A stretch of DNA of 64,000 nt from Atopsyche davidsoni (GCA_022113835.1 JAILWY010000004.1:6203501-6267500), one strand, 5' to 3'. Counted from the stretch's first letter, positions 45,300 to 57,564 are shown. Numbers and translations: made by a program. The notes: a model not told the origin generated them from the sequence alone.

Positions 45300-48200
45300 A
45301 AATCACTCAAAAAGGCTCTAGAACCGAAAACGTGTTTTCCTTTTCCAGAAAAAGCATAATATTTCCCGCAACCTGGTGCCGTGAAATCAGAATTGTATTG
45401 ACAAGCCCGGGAACTCCAGGAAAACTTTCCTGATAAACTTTTCATGCTCATAGGAAATCAGCCGGTATTGGAAAAGTCAATGATATTATATTATGTATCA
45501 AACGACAGCATCCTGAAAATATCCTCTTTTCAGAAGTTTCCGCAAAATTTCTAGTGCCGCGTCGTTTGAAAGTGCGAAAAAAAATCAACAACATTGGACT
45601 TTTTATGCTACCAAGGTGAAAATATAAATGATATTAGAGTTTGCATTTGAATTTTTTTACTTGATATTTTTCAGCTGTACTTTATCGTACAACATTCAAA
45701 TAAAAGTCATCCATTTTTAACAGTGTACAAATGAATATTATTACGATTCGTAATAAGATTTATCATCTATGATATATAAATATTCTGTGGCAGAAATAAT
45801 TTATATACGAGGTCGCAATAGCCAATAGATTATAAGTTATTTTCCTATTAAAAACAAATTGTTACTTCATTGATTTTTTTCAAAACAAAGTTAGCGAAGC
45901 TTTAATTTTGGTTATGTCATATAGCATCAAGTTTTATCATATCGTATCATAAGACCAAAGAAATATTTGACCAGTGCTGCATGAACCTCAAACCAAAGCA
46001 AAATCAGTAGTTTAACTGAGGTTCAGAAAAAAAATTATTTCAGGCTAATCGTGTTTAGCTGTTTGTCTATTTCTCTGATTTTCTTGTTGACCGTTGTTAT
46101 GTTCTGTCTGTTTGGTAGAAGATTTCTTTCTAGATAAGCGTATTTCTAACTATAATGAGCTTTTATGAAAAAATTTCGGATAGATAACTGATTCACCTAT
46201 GTGAGATCAGACAGCAGGTAAGATTTTTTTCAATTTTTAAACAAAATATTGAATACCTTTAACCGAGAGATATTATAATGGTTTTCGTTTTTTCTCGTCA
46301 CGGTTGATTTCGATTATTTTTTTCCCAATAAAACGAAGAGGTTTATTATTTTTTCAGTCAACTCGTATTTCGGGTGTTTAAAGTTTGTGAGTATACCGCA
46401 TCTGGAGTTTTACATAAAAATACTCACGTACACCTTTAAAGTGGTAAACCTTTCAATATCACATGTGGTATCATGATATACTTAGCCCGTATTTATCGCC
46501 CAGAATATTTCTTCGCGTATTATTTATGAAGGTAAAAAGTGAAGCCTCCGGGAACGACAAAAACTTTTTTAAACATTTCTTCGTAAAATATGTGTGATCC
46601 TTGGCATATGTACAGTATTATGTGGTTTTTGTAAGTGAACGAAAGATTTTGATACTTTTCTGTGAAAATATTTTATTTTATAAAGGATTTGAATAAAAAG
46701 TTGGGAGGGATAGATATCCGGTGATTTATTTAGTATTTTATGAGTAATAATAAAATGCACGGTAACCAGACATATGTAATCGATAACAAACTTATAATTG
46801 ACATTTAAATTAATATAAGCTTAATTTAAGATACACGAGTTAGATTTGATTTATACAAATAAAATAAGTAGGAAGTCGCATTACTATATAGCTTGATTAT
46901 GAATCTATAATTTTTATTCAGTTTTGTTTGTCAATTGAATGCTTATAAAACTCCACAGTACATATAAACTTCCCATAAATAAACAGTACTCACATTTACC
47001 ATTTATAATAGTGATAAAAAATATCAACAATAACATATTAACACGAAAGGTTTTTTTGTATACTATTGGCGATTTCATCAATTTTTTTTACGTTTCCGTA
47101 TAAAATGAAACACCTATAATTGTCAATAAAAACTTTTTTTAATAAAGCAGCAGGTAATAAACAAATAATAAGCCTAAATATATTTTTAAAAAACAAACAA
47201 ACAATGATTGATTATTTTTTATTTATATATTTACTATCAAAACAAGTTGAACTCTGTTTCAGACTTTTCCGAGCATTTATCCGGAAAAAATCTAAAATTA
47301 ATTGATGGAGTTATTGAATATTAATGGCACGACAGTGGAATAGTGAAATAAATAGTGTTTTTTTTTTTTATAAATTCAATAAATTTTGTTGGTAAAAATG
47401 TCAATTAGGCGTTTTTTTTTTTCACAGGTGATCAATTTTACCCCTACAATATTACGATACAAAGCACCCGGGATAAAACCCCCTGCAGTAGAGTACGGAC
47501 ACTCCATTTCAGGTACTTTTTTCAGTTCGGTTTTTTCGTATGAAAAATTCACCTGGTCCCGTTCTCGCGGGCAATATATTATTCTGACAGCTACTCCGGC
47601 CCAGGTCTAATGATGTTAGCGCCTCCTCTTTCTCTCGCATCCATCATCCGATACACGCGTCCCTTTTTATCTTATTTTTCAAGACAATACGAGACCCACT
47701 GATGGCTGAAACAAACACCCTTTCAGAAAGAAACCCACCGCCGGAACATTTCGTATTTATTTATTTAATGTGCTTTGCTTTTTCGATACAATGACAGCTA
47801 AATACCTCCGGCTTAAATGCTTTTGTATGATTTTTTTTGTGTAGCGTGTGTTTCGTTATTTTTTTACAATTTTTTCAGCTGTAATTTTCAGTTTCGTTTA
47901 AAAGCTCACTCGAAAGCTCTCCTAACTCCAAAGAAGAAAACGTTTTTTTGTTAATATTTCAGTTTAAGTTGAATGTTATAGAGTATAATTGTGTTATTCA
48001 GTATATAAAAAGATATCTTAGTTAAAATGCGATGAATTGATGTGTCCATTTAACGTTTATAAGTTTGGTATAAAATAAATCTAAAAAAATATATTGTTGT
48101 TTGTTATATTTCACATCTGTTCAAACAATAGCAGAATTTCAATTTATCTTTACAATTTCAGATTTTGAGTCCTAATATATAAACAAGCTCTATTTCGATT

Positions 48201-50020
48201 TAAATCAATTAAATATCTAAATAATGTTATTATTTACAGTATTAAATTGTTTAATATTCAAAAAAATAATATTTTTAAAATTATTAACTCACCTCTCAAT
48301 TATTACTAATCCTAAAACTCATCTCGAAACTTATATTAAAAAAACCAATAGAAGATACTGGACATATGGTACATAAATATTTGATAATTTGTTTCGACTA
48401 ATTAAATACAGACAGAAAAAAATATGTATAAAAATCCTAGTATAGTTGCATAATAAATACAACGAAAAACTCGCAACAGATAAACTTCCTTCTTTCAAGA
48501 GACAAATCTTTTTGCACGTTTAAAACGCAAACCATGGATGCCATAGTTGGCAAGTAAGCGTGCTACCCATACAACAATGAAACGGTGTCAATGCTATGTA
48601 TCTAAGATGAACCTTAACAATTATATTAACTGTTACAAGACAATGGGTCGGCACTCATCTTTGGACAATAAAACTAATTACTGAGAACGATTTAACACCC
48701 CCGCCAGGCCGCTACCCCTTCAGTATTGAATCGCTATGAGTCCGACTGTGACTTCAGAGTTCATACATTGTTAGGCGGAAGTCACAGACTGATAGAACAT
48801 TTAGATAGGGTATAATGGCGGCGTTAATGATTCAATTTTCAGCCTCGTACATGCGCGACATGTCGTATAATTCGCGAATGTCACAAAGATATAATAAACT
48901 TTCGTAACTCATTTTATAGTTATGCCATGAACGATGCATAAAATAATTCTACATGCTTAAAGATATTACTATAAATTAAGAGAATCGTTAAACGTATTAA
49001 TGTCTATTTTTTGATATGTAATCAACAAGTTCTTATATATAACACTAACGATTAGAAAAATGTTTTTTTTCAATGATTAATTAATATTTAATATCGTATC
49101 GCATTAGAAGTTGTTTATAAATAATCAATTTTTTTTTTTGCATATTAAGTACTAAATGGACTCAGTTATATTTAATCCACAAGTATTTTGACTAAATATT
49201 TTTTTCATTCATGTGTTAGCGGCATTTTTTTTTATTATTTACCAAAAGTTTGCATGTTCAATCCCTTTCAGGTCTTCTCTACAGCGCAAGTAAACCTTTA
49301 AAATAAATTATTGCAATAACTAGTTTAATTGTATTTATACTATCATCATTTATACGAGTCAAAAGTTTAAAAAACAAACAACTAAGGGCCATTTGCCCTG
49401 GTAAATATAACACGTTACATTTATCACAGTTGAAGTGCCTTGTAATAAGCAGGTCTTAAATAAATGACTGTCTCTAGCGCACCCCCGCATGGAACAAATT
49501 GAGGTTACCCTCAACTCTAGGGGTCGAAGCCCCTCTGACATTTATCATTAATGCGATACAACAAGTCAGATATGATCCACTAATGGGAACCAGCGCTTGG
49601 CCCGGTTTTTGTTAGCATTTATTGTCTTTACACGAAAACATGTTGTTGTGTGAAACTGTATGAGGAATAATTGCTGCTCGAGATGCCTATTTATCAAGCT
49701 GAACTTAATTGTAAGAATGAATCAGGTTCTTAATGTTAGGAGTTAATAAAGCACGAGCTTTTCATGTTTTTGTTTGTACTCTGGGGGTTTTTATTTATAT
49801 TATATTTCATTTGCTATATTCACTGGCAAAGTGCTCACCTTTCAGTATTAATACAATTCTATTAATAAAGACGATAAAAGACATTCTGCAGACATCAAAA
49901 AACCGTGTGTTAGAGATATTTAAATATGTGCATTAAATTTCATTCGAAACACTGACAAAATTCTTACGTTGCATTATTTTGAAGTTATTTGATGTTTTTG
50001 CAAATCAAATTTATACTTTG
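45300..50020. other. AT-rich non-coding DNA with GC-richer islands
   Basis: Islands lie at 45,290-45,450, 47,440-47,760 and 48,640-48,880. A minus-strand tRNA-like word set (gggtagcacgcttac ... atggtttgcg, about 48,525-48,575) could be another decayed SINE. The 49,400-49,540 patch has a ggggtcgaagcccc stem-loop resembling a tRNA T arm. No gene is supported. Confidence 0.35.
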
Positions 50021-50962
50021 CATTTTCCCATTATCCAGTGGCCGAGCACTAGGGCTCTGGGAGCCCCATAAAGGATCAGGAACTTTCATGCAAAGCACAG
50101 CTTAACTCACCCCTGCCGAAACTACCCCCACTGAGATGTGGCGCTTCTTAGCTGTAAAGGAAGGAGGGATAGCGTATCAGCTTGTAAAAAATTGGACCTT
50201 TTCCTGAAATGGAAAGCTTGACAAGAAAGATATCAAGGAGTCTTGCCACCAAAATACCATTATTGAACTTCGTGTTCAAAAAAAATATCATTTGATTTAA
50301 TATATTTACGTAATATTATTTTTAATCATAAGTTCTGTTATGGTGTATTCATTTCGTTTAATATTTGATTTAATTAATATGTATACCTACTTAACTGTTA
50401 GCCAGGTAATACAACGGCAATGAGTCCTGAATTGAAGGCAGGCATCAATGAGCTAATTTTAAAATAACACTGGATCATGATTTGTAAGTGAAATAAATCC
50501 GATATCTATTTGTAAGATTAAGTTTAATATACCATGACTGATGAAACTAAATGATCTTCGTTCGAGCTCTAAACGAAAAACTTTAAGCAAGCTTGACTAA
50601 CATTGCTTCATTAAAGCGTACACAATGATAATACCCAGTTTTTAAACCATGAAAATTATTAATATATGCAATTATGAGACTACCACTACGTTCGTACTTA
50701 ACTGCACCTCATATAATGATGAAGAATTATCTTAATTTTAATATATCAAAACTGTGTTGCTTTGTTATAAAAGTGTAAAAAAAATATTTGGATATATAAA
50801 ATTTACATAAGCAGCATTTGAAAAAAAAACTTGTAACGTTTCCGGTCGCATAATAGACAACAAAAAACTCAAGCAACAAAAAAGTTGACGGCGAAAAATC
50901 TTAAAAAAATATCCAAAATAATTCGAAAAGTTTATTTCAGAATTAAAACGGTGGGCAGTGCT

Positions 50963-51009
50963 AGGGGATGGGGTGGGTGGGGGCGGGGGAGGGGGAGGGG
51001 GAGGGGGGC
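50963..51009 (+). repeat. G-rich tract with strong G-quadruplex potential
   Basis: Seven or more G runs of three to six bases separated by single A, C or T bases lie within 47 nt. This is the mirror of the C-rich tract at 596-631. It stands at the left of a GC-rich island (to about 51,250) that contains cgccgccgccatttg. Frames through it code poly-G/R or poly-P and are artefacts. Confidence 0.75.
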
Positions 51010-51260
51010 GCTCTTCTGGACGAAAAACAAGAGACATTTGCGAACATGGCCATCTGGTTTTCAAAAAAAAAAAAAACTATTCCGCAGCTTCCGTTTATTC
51101 CCGGAGGCGGGAAAACTTTGCGGGAAAAAATTGAATTGAGAATGAAACGCCTTTGAAAAGTTTCAACGAATTACAAACGTAATGTTTGTTTTTTCGCCGC
51201 CGGGGGCTCGCGCCGCCGCCATTTGTCGGGGTTGCTTGCGGCTCCCTTAAAAAGAGGGTT
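51010..51260. other. GC-rich island with CGCCGCCAT repeats
   Basis: Between 51,190 and 51,250 there is a CpG-dense block with a gccgccgccatttg word. Similar GCCAT cores occur in islands at about 651, 38,852 and 55,699. CpG island or Polycomb/YY1-like target are possible readings; nothing more can be said from sequence alone. Confidence 0.25.
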
Positions 51261-51526
51261 CCGACCACTGACTAGGATCTAAACACCAGATTTCAACTAT
51301 TTGTAAAATTACATCTCCACTTTTGCAGCCGACGAGTGTGGCTTTTTAAAGTAATTTTACTGCTTCGGGCGATTTGATAAACCCTTCTTTTTTGATAAGG
51401 CCCTTTGATTTGATAAGGCCACTCAGTAAACAGAAATAGCGTTTAAAGAATTTTTATCATATCTCTTTTGAGCAAACGTTTATAATATAAAAATTTATAT
51501 TTGAAATATATAAAATTATCAGTTGC

Positions 51527-51660
51527 TAGGTGTAGAAGGACCCGGGGACCCAAAAAACTATTTTTCCCTTAGAAAACCATTAACATCGGCTCAGCGTGAG
51601 TATTTGCTCAGTAAAATGGTTGCCGACCTCTTCTGAGGAACTTGATGAAAAAGATCATTG
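51527..51660 (+). repeat. Family A fragment
   Basis: Begins with ggtgtagaaggaccc and ttagaaaaccat, exactly as in copy 1 (8,490-8,535), and continues through ggctcag, tgctcagt, ctgagga and cttgatgaa. The left half of the family is absent. Confidence 0.7.
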
Positions 51661-51762
51661 TGTATTTTAAAAATATGTATTGAAATATAACCTGTAATAA
51701 TTTCTAAAACATGACAATATTTTTTAAACTATGATTGAATAGTATCATAATAAGATCTATGC

Positions 51763-51832
51763 TGGCTTAGTGTTTAGAGCGTTGAAATTTCATTGAGAGG
51801 TCTCTGGTTTGATTAAAGCTCCTGGAAAATGA
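51763..51832 (+). repeat. tRNA-derived SINE-like unit
   Basis: An A-box-like TGGCTTAGTGT (51,763-51,773) and a B-box-like GGTTTGATTAA (51,806-51,816), 43 nt apart start to start, suit an internal Pol III promoter. The sequence between has the look of an anticodon arm but does not fold fully. Confidence 0.5.
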
Positions 51833-52277
51833 ATGCCACGTTAATGTCATTAAACTCCCGTCCGATTATATTTTAATTAATGGTGATCAAAAACACAAAA
51901 TAAAATGAATTATTATCATTTATCTAATAAAAAAGAATATAAAATTAAATACATTAATTTATATACAAAAGCTTTGCATTACGATTGCAAGTCGCTGTTT
52001 TAATTCAATACGTCAAATTTATTTTGATTGTATTTGAAAATCTTGTTTATAGTTCAAATTTAATAAAAGCTTTAAATTCAATTAAAATAATATCTTGCCT
52101 ACAATAAACCATTACAAAGCGAATGCCAATGTTCAAATTTTACTGTTTTTAACACAATTGGATAAATGCTGTTTATAAAGCTGTTTATATTATAAGCGGA
52201 AGAAACCCATACTTTGATTACCTGAATATAAAAAGCTCTAAATACACAATGAAGTCCTATCAAAGAGTTATGATATA

Positions 52278-52841
52278 GGGTGTCCAAAGAGAGTATCGGC
52301 TATTTGTTAGTTCAGTAAAATAAAAACTGCTAGTAATCAAGTTTTTTTTTTAATGTTGATTATAAGAATACAAAATAGAAAATTATTTTAAAAAGATGTT
52401 GTTATCTAAATGGTGACAGTTATGCGCTGCTGGCACTTTTCTAATCTGGAACGAAGATTGCTGATAACACGCTGACACATAGCCCTCGATATTGCTGCCA
52501 TTTCTGACCTGATGTTTTGTTTCAACTCCATTAGATTCGTCGGATTATTCTCATAAACCCTACTTTTAAGGTATTCCCGTACGAAATAGTTCAGAGGGCT
52601 AAGGTCGGGGCTTCTGGGAGGCCAGTTGATGTTACCTCTGCGTAAAATGACATTATTAGGGAATAAATCGATAACAACTTTAATTGATTGATTGGATGTA
52701 TGGCAAGTGGCCCCGTCTTGTTGGAACCACATTCTTGAGTTGAAAACTTGAAACTCCTGCAACTCTAGGCCTAAAATTATTCGCAGCATATCGCAATTAC
52801 GGTTACTATTCACATTCACCCGATACTCTTTTTGGACACCC
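52278..52841 (-). mobile_element. Internally deleted Tc1/mariner-superfamily element (564 bp)
   Basis: Both ends carry the inverted terminal repeat gggtgtccaaa-g/a-agagtatcgg (52,278-52,299 and 52,820-52,841), 22 bp with one mismatch, flanked by TA on each side, the target duplication expected for this superfamily. Inside lies only the C-terminal part of a transposase. The right terminal repeat runs directly into the coding segment, so the 5' half of the gene was lost in one deletion while the ends stayed intact. Confidence 0.85.
52406..52819 (-). pseudogene. Truncated DD41D-type Tc1/mariner transposase
   Basis: A 137-codon frame opens with GTG at the edge of the terminal repeat, so there is no authentic start. 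It contains MWFQQDGATCHTS, which carries the second catalytic Asp, then NWPPRSPDLSPLNYF and LKSRVY, the usual order of this superfamily. The helix-turn-helix domain and first catalytic Asp are missing. Counting from the QQD aspartate to the third acidic position gives 41 residues between, but that position is Asn (SPLN) instead of Asp. The following FLWGY-type motif reads FVREY. Both the deletion and the Asp-to-Asn change argue against activity. Confidence 0.8.
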
Positions 52842-53439
52842 TATACAATAATTGGTTAATATTTTTATACAAATCTAGACTTATGAAACTTGTTGAATCG
52901 TTAATACCAAATAATATTAATACTTTAAAATACTTTTTAATTTTCTCATAATGCTCAAGTATACTTAAAATTGGGTTTAATAACGTCATAGATTGTTTTA
53001 AATTTACATTTTTAAAAAATACTCGAATTCGCAACAAAATACAACTTCACTTGTATTGTTTCATTTTGTATACTATTTTATTATGTATTGTTATTGTATT
53101 GAACACAACACGCAGGATCAATTTTAAAATTGAGGGGAAATATCTCATTGCTTACTTTTTTTACAAATGAAATACAAATGCGAATTCTTTGTTACAGTTT
53201 TGTTGAGAGATTCTATTGATAAACACTGTTGTTAAGTTGATAACAATATTTAAACTTTCCCTGAACAATTTAAAACCACCAAAATAGCAGCTGTGCTTGA
53301 AAATGACAAAAATTCTGCATCAATGATTGCTGCATACCCTTGAAGCTACAAACAGTTTATTGAATCACAACAAAACGAAGTTACACAGTTATTTACAAAC
53401 CAAAATCACGCCACGTTATCATAAGTGGATTAGGTCCGT

Positions 53440-53700
53440 TTTGAACCGAGGCACAGTGGTCTCGGCGGGGACTAAATATTTGCAGCTGAGCCGGCACGTC
53501 GCCGGTGTTTGGACCATCAGATTTCTGTTGCACATGCGGCGGCTGCACCCCGCGGAGATAAGCCGCGCCACAGAGCACTTGGGCTGGCACGTGACGCGGG
53601 CCACGTGGCCGCACTGCCAATGCAGCCTTCGGGAGGTTATTGTATCCCAAATTGAAATTAAAAGTTTGTGTGCACGCGGCAGAGCACTGCCAACTTGATA
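53440..53700. other. GC-rich island
   Basis: Strongly GC-rich block with open frames on both strands (123 codons plus, 85 and 99 codons minus), none with a recognised domain. The plus-strand frame is histidine- and arginine-rich. Because all frames are open in CpG-rich DNA, coding cannot be inferred. It ends 50 bp before the MITE at 53,753. Confidence 0.25.
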
Positions 53701-53752
53701 CCCCGCAGAAGACAACAATGAGATACCGAATAATTTAATTAAATACTTTTAA

Positions 53753-54232
53753 GAGCCGTGATACCAAATTCGAGTTTTGAGAAAAGAGTATTGAGAAAAC
53801 TATAAATAATATTTATCTATTTTTTATTATTTAATTAACGTACATTTTCAGGGTAAAAAAAAATCTTGAAGATGTTGAAAAATTGGATAAAATGACGACT
53901 TTCAAAACCAAAGTTTGTTAAAGATTTTTTTTTTTTGATTTTCAAACCAATCCAACAGGAGTGTTTATAATTAATCTTTCAATTTCAATTGAAAAAAAGA
54001 GTCATAAATGTTTAGGATTCTTGGAACAGGAACATCGCAAAGCTCCAATCCCGAAACTTTAATCGGAAAAACACATATTTATCATATTAAAAGTAAATTA
54101 TAAGAATTAAATGATAGTAGAAGAAAGGATGTATCTAACTTTCTACATTTAAATTTTTTTGATTGGTGAAGTCGATTTTTCGCAATAGGTACAAGCAAAT
54201 GGTCAAAAAACTCGATTTTGGTATCACGGCTC
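53753..54232. mobile_element. MITE with TTAA target duplications
   Basis: Terminal inverted repeats gagccgtgataccaaa-t/a-tcgagtttt at 53,753-53,778 and 54,207-54,232 differ at one base in 26. TTAA lies immediately outside both ends (53,749-53,752 and 54,233-54,236). The 480-bp AT-rich interior has no transposase frame. TTAA suggests piggyBac-type mobilisation, but the inner TA of each TTAA would also fit a mariner-type TA duplication with one extra terminal A. No other copy occurs in the window. Confidence 0.8.
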
Positions 54233-55009
54233 TTAAACGTATGTTAGAAAATTCGACTTTCATATATTGTGTACGTGCTGAAATTTCAATATCAGGATGA
54301 ATAAATACAAAGCTTGATTGTTCGAATAACTTCATAAACATAAGCTTAATTATGTTTTTATATAAAATGAAAAAGAAGAGTACTATTGAGTTGTTTTGTT
54401 TTTAAGCAACCAGTGGTTTATTAACGCTTTATCAAATAACAAACATGCAAAGCATAAATATTCAAACAAAAACGAATTCTTTAAATTTTTGTACAATATA
54501 CAGTTTTTTAATTAACGGTTAGATTATTTTAGCAGTGGTTTGTTAAGAAGAAACCTACATAAAGTAAAAAAGCTGCAGTTTCTGTGCTATGAATACAAGT
54601 CCAGCTGGCATTTGAAGCCGTATCTGTATCGTTTGCTGATTGACTTCAACTTTTTGACGACTTCACATTCTGCCATTTTGTCAGGCAAAGTAAAACTCCA
54701 GTGTCACATAATACCTTCTAGTTTTCTTGGCGTAAATTTCAGAAAAATGAAGATACAAGGTGCAAGGGTGAAGATAAAATATTTTTTCAGCTTCACAGTC
54801 ATCTTATGCTAATGACGTCTTCTTCAATCTGAGACGATTCGGACTGCTTAAAATATCATAAATATGACACGCCATGGGCATAGCTAAAAATTGGTTAACG
54901 AATAATGAAGTAAGATGTATTCCATAGTATAACATCTTTTACTTGGATTTTACTTGATGTTAGGCTGTATGTTTGTACATTAAGCATTCGTACTTGGCGT
55001 GTTTTCTCC

Positions 55010-55170
55010 GCAGTGGCCGTTTGAAGTTGCAGTTTATCAGTCCGCCATGTTAGCTTTACCGCATCCATTAAATTATTATCTCCTCTTCACCCGGGCCCCT
55101 TTTTATGCCGCCGTCTCCCTCGCACCTGCAGCTCTCCGCGTATTGCCATCCTTCTCTCGCGTCACTCCGA
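55010..55170. other. GC-richer island
   Basis: Pyrimidine-rich, GC-richer stretch with no recognised coding content; overlapping short frames on both strands. Confidence 0.2.
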
Positions 55171-55324
55171 AGAAATTCGTTGATGCATTTTCTCACTACA
55201 AGCCAAATCTGGTTAAAATATAAAAGAGATTGACAACCAGTAAAATACAAAATATTACATTTTTATTTTCAATAAATTTGATAAAATAAAAAATTGTTAT
55301 TCCATAAATATTCCACGGCAATAG

Positions 55325-55358
55325 TATATATATATATATATATATACATATATATATA
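55325..55358 (+). repeat. (TA)n microsatellite
   Basis: About sixteen TA dinucleotides with a single TACA interruption, running into an AAT tract. Confidence 0.9.
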
Positions 55359-55609
55359 ATAATAATAAAAAAAATTCTCACAATCACTTTTGGGAAATCT
55401 AACAATCACGGCCCAATTATTAGTTCTTTTTTTTTATACTGAAGCGATTTAAAGATAATTTTTTTTAGGAAATTTTGAAAACCTCTTGGACCCCAATTTC
55501 GGAGGACTCAAAATTTTATGATCTCATTGCAAATATTAAGCAATTAAGTTTTTTACAATGGTGCAAGGAATTATATAGTTTTTAAAAATGTCACAAAAGT
55601 TGTGTGTGA

Positions 55610-55740
55610 CACCAGATTCGATTGAGGGTTCCGCACGCCACTGCGGCTTCCTCGGGCCTCGGAGTTGCAAATGGCCGCACGTCCCTGCTGCCATCTTCCT
55701 GCCCGAGCCTCGGCTCCGTCCATCAAAATGAAAAACCTCT
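55610..55740. other. GC-rich island with a GCCATCTT word
   Basis: Short GC-rich block containing cactgcggcttcc, a gcctcgg repeat and ctgccatcttcc. It is covered by an 80-codon minus frame of no known family. Composition resembles the islands at 0.6 and 51.2 kb. Confidence 0.2.
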
Positions 55741-55926
55741 ATAATGCTATAAACCTTTTGTGGCAAATGAAAACTCACCTTTTTAAAAATTATATTTTAA
55801 CTCTTAAAATAATTGCAATACATTAAAAAAATATGAATATTTTCGTTTTAGTTGAACTATTATTATTTTTATATAAAAAAAAAGTTAATCTAGTTCAACG
55901 AATCCTTGTATTTACGTTATGATATA

Positions 55927-57162
55927 CGGTGTGTGCATTATATTTTTGGAATTTTTCGTGAAATTGGACCTATATTATAAAAAATTGGTACAATATATTC
56001 TATTCAAAGTATTGTTCATCGCCAGCCACTACTTTTTCCCATCTTTCGGGCAAATTATGGATTCCATCCCAAATGAACTGTTTTGAAGCCAAGAAAGGAT
56101 CAAGCCAATTTTTGATACCCTGTTCAGAAGTGAAGCGTATTCCTGAAAGAGCATTCTGCATCGATTGAAACAAGTAGTAGTCGGAAGGGACAAGGTCTGG
56201 GCTAAAAGGCGGGTGAGGCAGAATTTCCAATCCACTGATTTCCAAATAGGTTTTAACCGATTTAGCAACATGTGGCCGAGCATTGTCATGATGGAAAACT
56301 GCAGACTCGTTCCTGGTCGCATATTCTGGCCTTTTTTCTGCCAATGCTTGCTTCAAACGCATCAATTGTTGTCTGTAGAACTCGCCCGTGATAGTTTGGC
56401 CTGGTTTTAGCAGCTCACAGAGGATGACACCCTTCTGATCCTACCAACTACACAGCATTACTTTGGCGCCATGAATATTTGAATACTTACCCCATGATTG
56501 TTTACGCTTCAGGTTGTCGTAGTGAATCCAGTGATGATATGATGCAAAAATGACTTCTATGCGTTTTAAACGCTAAGCGTGGCGTTTAAGCAGCATTTCC
56601 GAAATGCAAAATCGGCTTTCGACGTCTTTCGGCTTCAATTCATGTGGCACCCAATTTCCTTGCTTTTGAATCATTCTTAATGCGTTTAAGTGTCTTGAAA
56701 TTGTTTCTCGATCAACTCCCAATAATTCTGCGAGTTCTACTTGCGTTTGACACGAGTCTTTATCGAGCAATGCCTCTAATTCTTCATCTTCGAATTTTTT
56801 TGGTTGGCCTGGACGTTTTTTGTCATCCACATCAAAATCACCATTGTTAAGTCGAAACCAGTTCTCACACGTTTTTTGCGATGGAACATGTTCACCATAA
56901 ACTTCACACGGCAATCGGTGACTTTCAGTTGGTTTTTTCTTCCAATTGAAACAGAAAAGTAAAGCTTCCCGCAAATCGCGTTTGTTGGTACAAAAGTTGG
57001 CATGTTGAGAGCTCAAAAAAAATGTTTCAACGATATGACATATACTGAAAACAAAAGCGCAATAATGACGCTTCACAATGAAATGTTAAAGTATAGCCTG
57101 ATGCGATTCAATACTAGTAACGCCATCTCTTAAAAAATCCGAAAAAATTAATGCACCCACCG
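55927..57162 (-). mobile_element. Full-length mariner element, inactive (1,236 bp)
   Basis: The left end CGGTG-t/g-GTGCATTA (55,927 on) is repeated inverted at the right end (to 57,162), with related A/T-rich extensions, and TA flanks both ends (55,925-55,926 and 57,163-57,164). The length is close to the usual 1.3 kb of mariners. The single transposase gene runs on the minus strand. Intact ends mean it could in principle be mobilised by a transposase supplied elsewhere. Confidence 0.9.
56000..57003 (-). pseudogene. mariner transposase (D,D34D), broken
   Basis: A likely start at 57,003 reads MPTFVPT, but NKRDLRE lies in another frame, so a small indel occurs around 56,980-56,992. From there one frame runs through two helix-turn-helix regions (SQKTCENWFR and LAELLGVDRETISRHL) and the linker WVPHELKP. 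In-frame stops lie at 56,573-56,575 and 56,441-56,443. Between them, a roughly 11-codon stretch after KQSWGK is missing and the first catalytic Asp, expected before KWIHYDN, appears as Tyr (SYHHWIHYDN). The second and third Asp are kept (HHDNARPH and SPDLVPSDYYLF) with 34 residues between, and the C terminus VAGDEQYFE is intact. A frameshift, two stops, a deletion and loss of one catalytic residue make it a pseudogene. Confidence 0.93.
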
Positions 57163-57493
57163 TATATTCTGATTATTTAATAAGATATGTGAAAAATATT
57201 CACTTGAAAAAATAAATTAATAGTTTTGTGATAGGTGTGTTTTTTTTGTTTTATATACCAAATATATATACAATTGGATGGGCAAAAAACTCAGAATTAA
57301 TATCTGTTTAATTACTTCATACAAATTAACTATTTTAAAATCGTTGTCGTACAAATTGCTATACAAAGGAATCCTGGAATCAACCCTTGGGTGTATGCAA
57401 AGCCACTTTATATAGCATCACTAGTCATAGAAGGCTTCAGCGGGGGTAGCAAAGAAGAACCGTGTAACGTTTCTCATTACAGGGCGCAACGAC

Positions 57494-57545
57494 TAGCAAT
57501 TAGTCAGTGCTACAAATATCACTTACGCCGGGTTCGACACCCCTG
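57494..57545 (+). repeat. Possible tRNA-derived SINE-like unit
   Basis: A perfect B-box GGTTCGACACC (57,531-57,541) inside a gggttcgacacccc stem-loop follows an A-box-like TAGCAATTAGTCAG (57,494-57,507), 37 nt apart start to start. The spacing is short and no acceptor stem forms, so it is not a functional tRNA gene. Confidence 0.45.
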
Positions 57546-57564
57546 ACACGGTGACTCGATTCGG

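Noticed and set aside
53419..53718. Frames of 85-123 codons in the 53.5-kb island as an exon
   Set aside because: All frames on both strands are open because of composition, and no domain or splice signal favours one.
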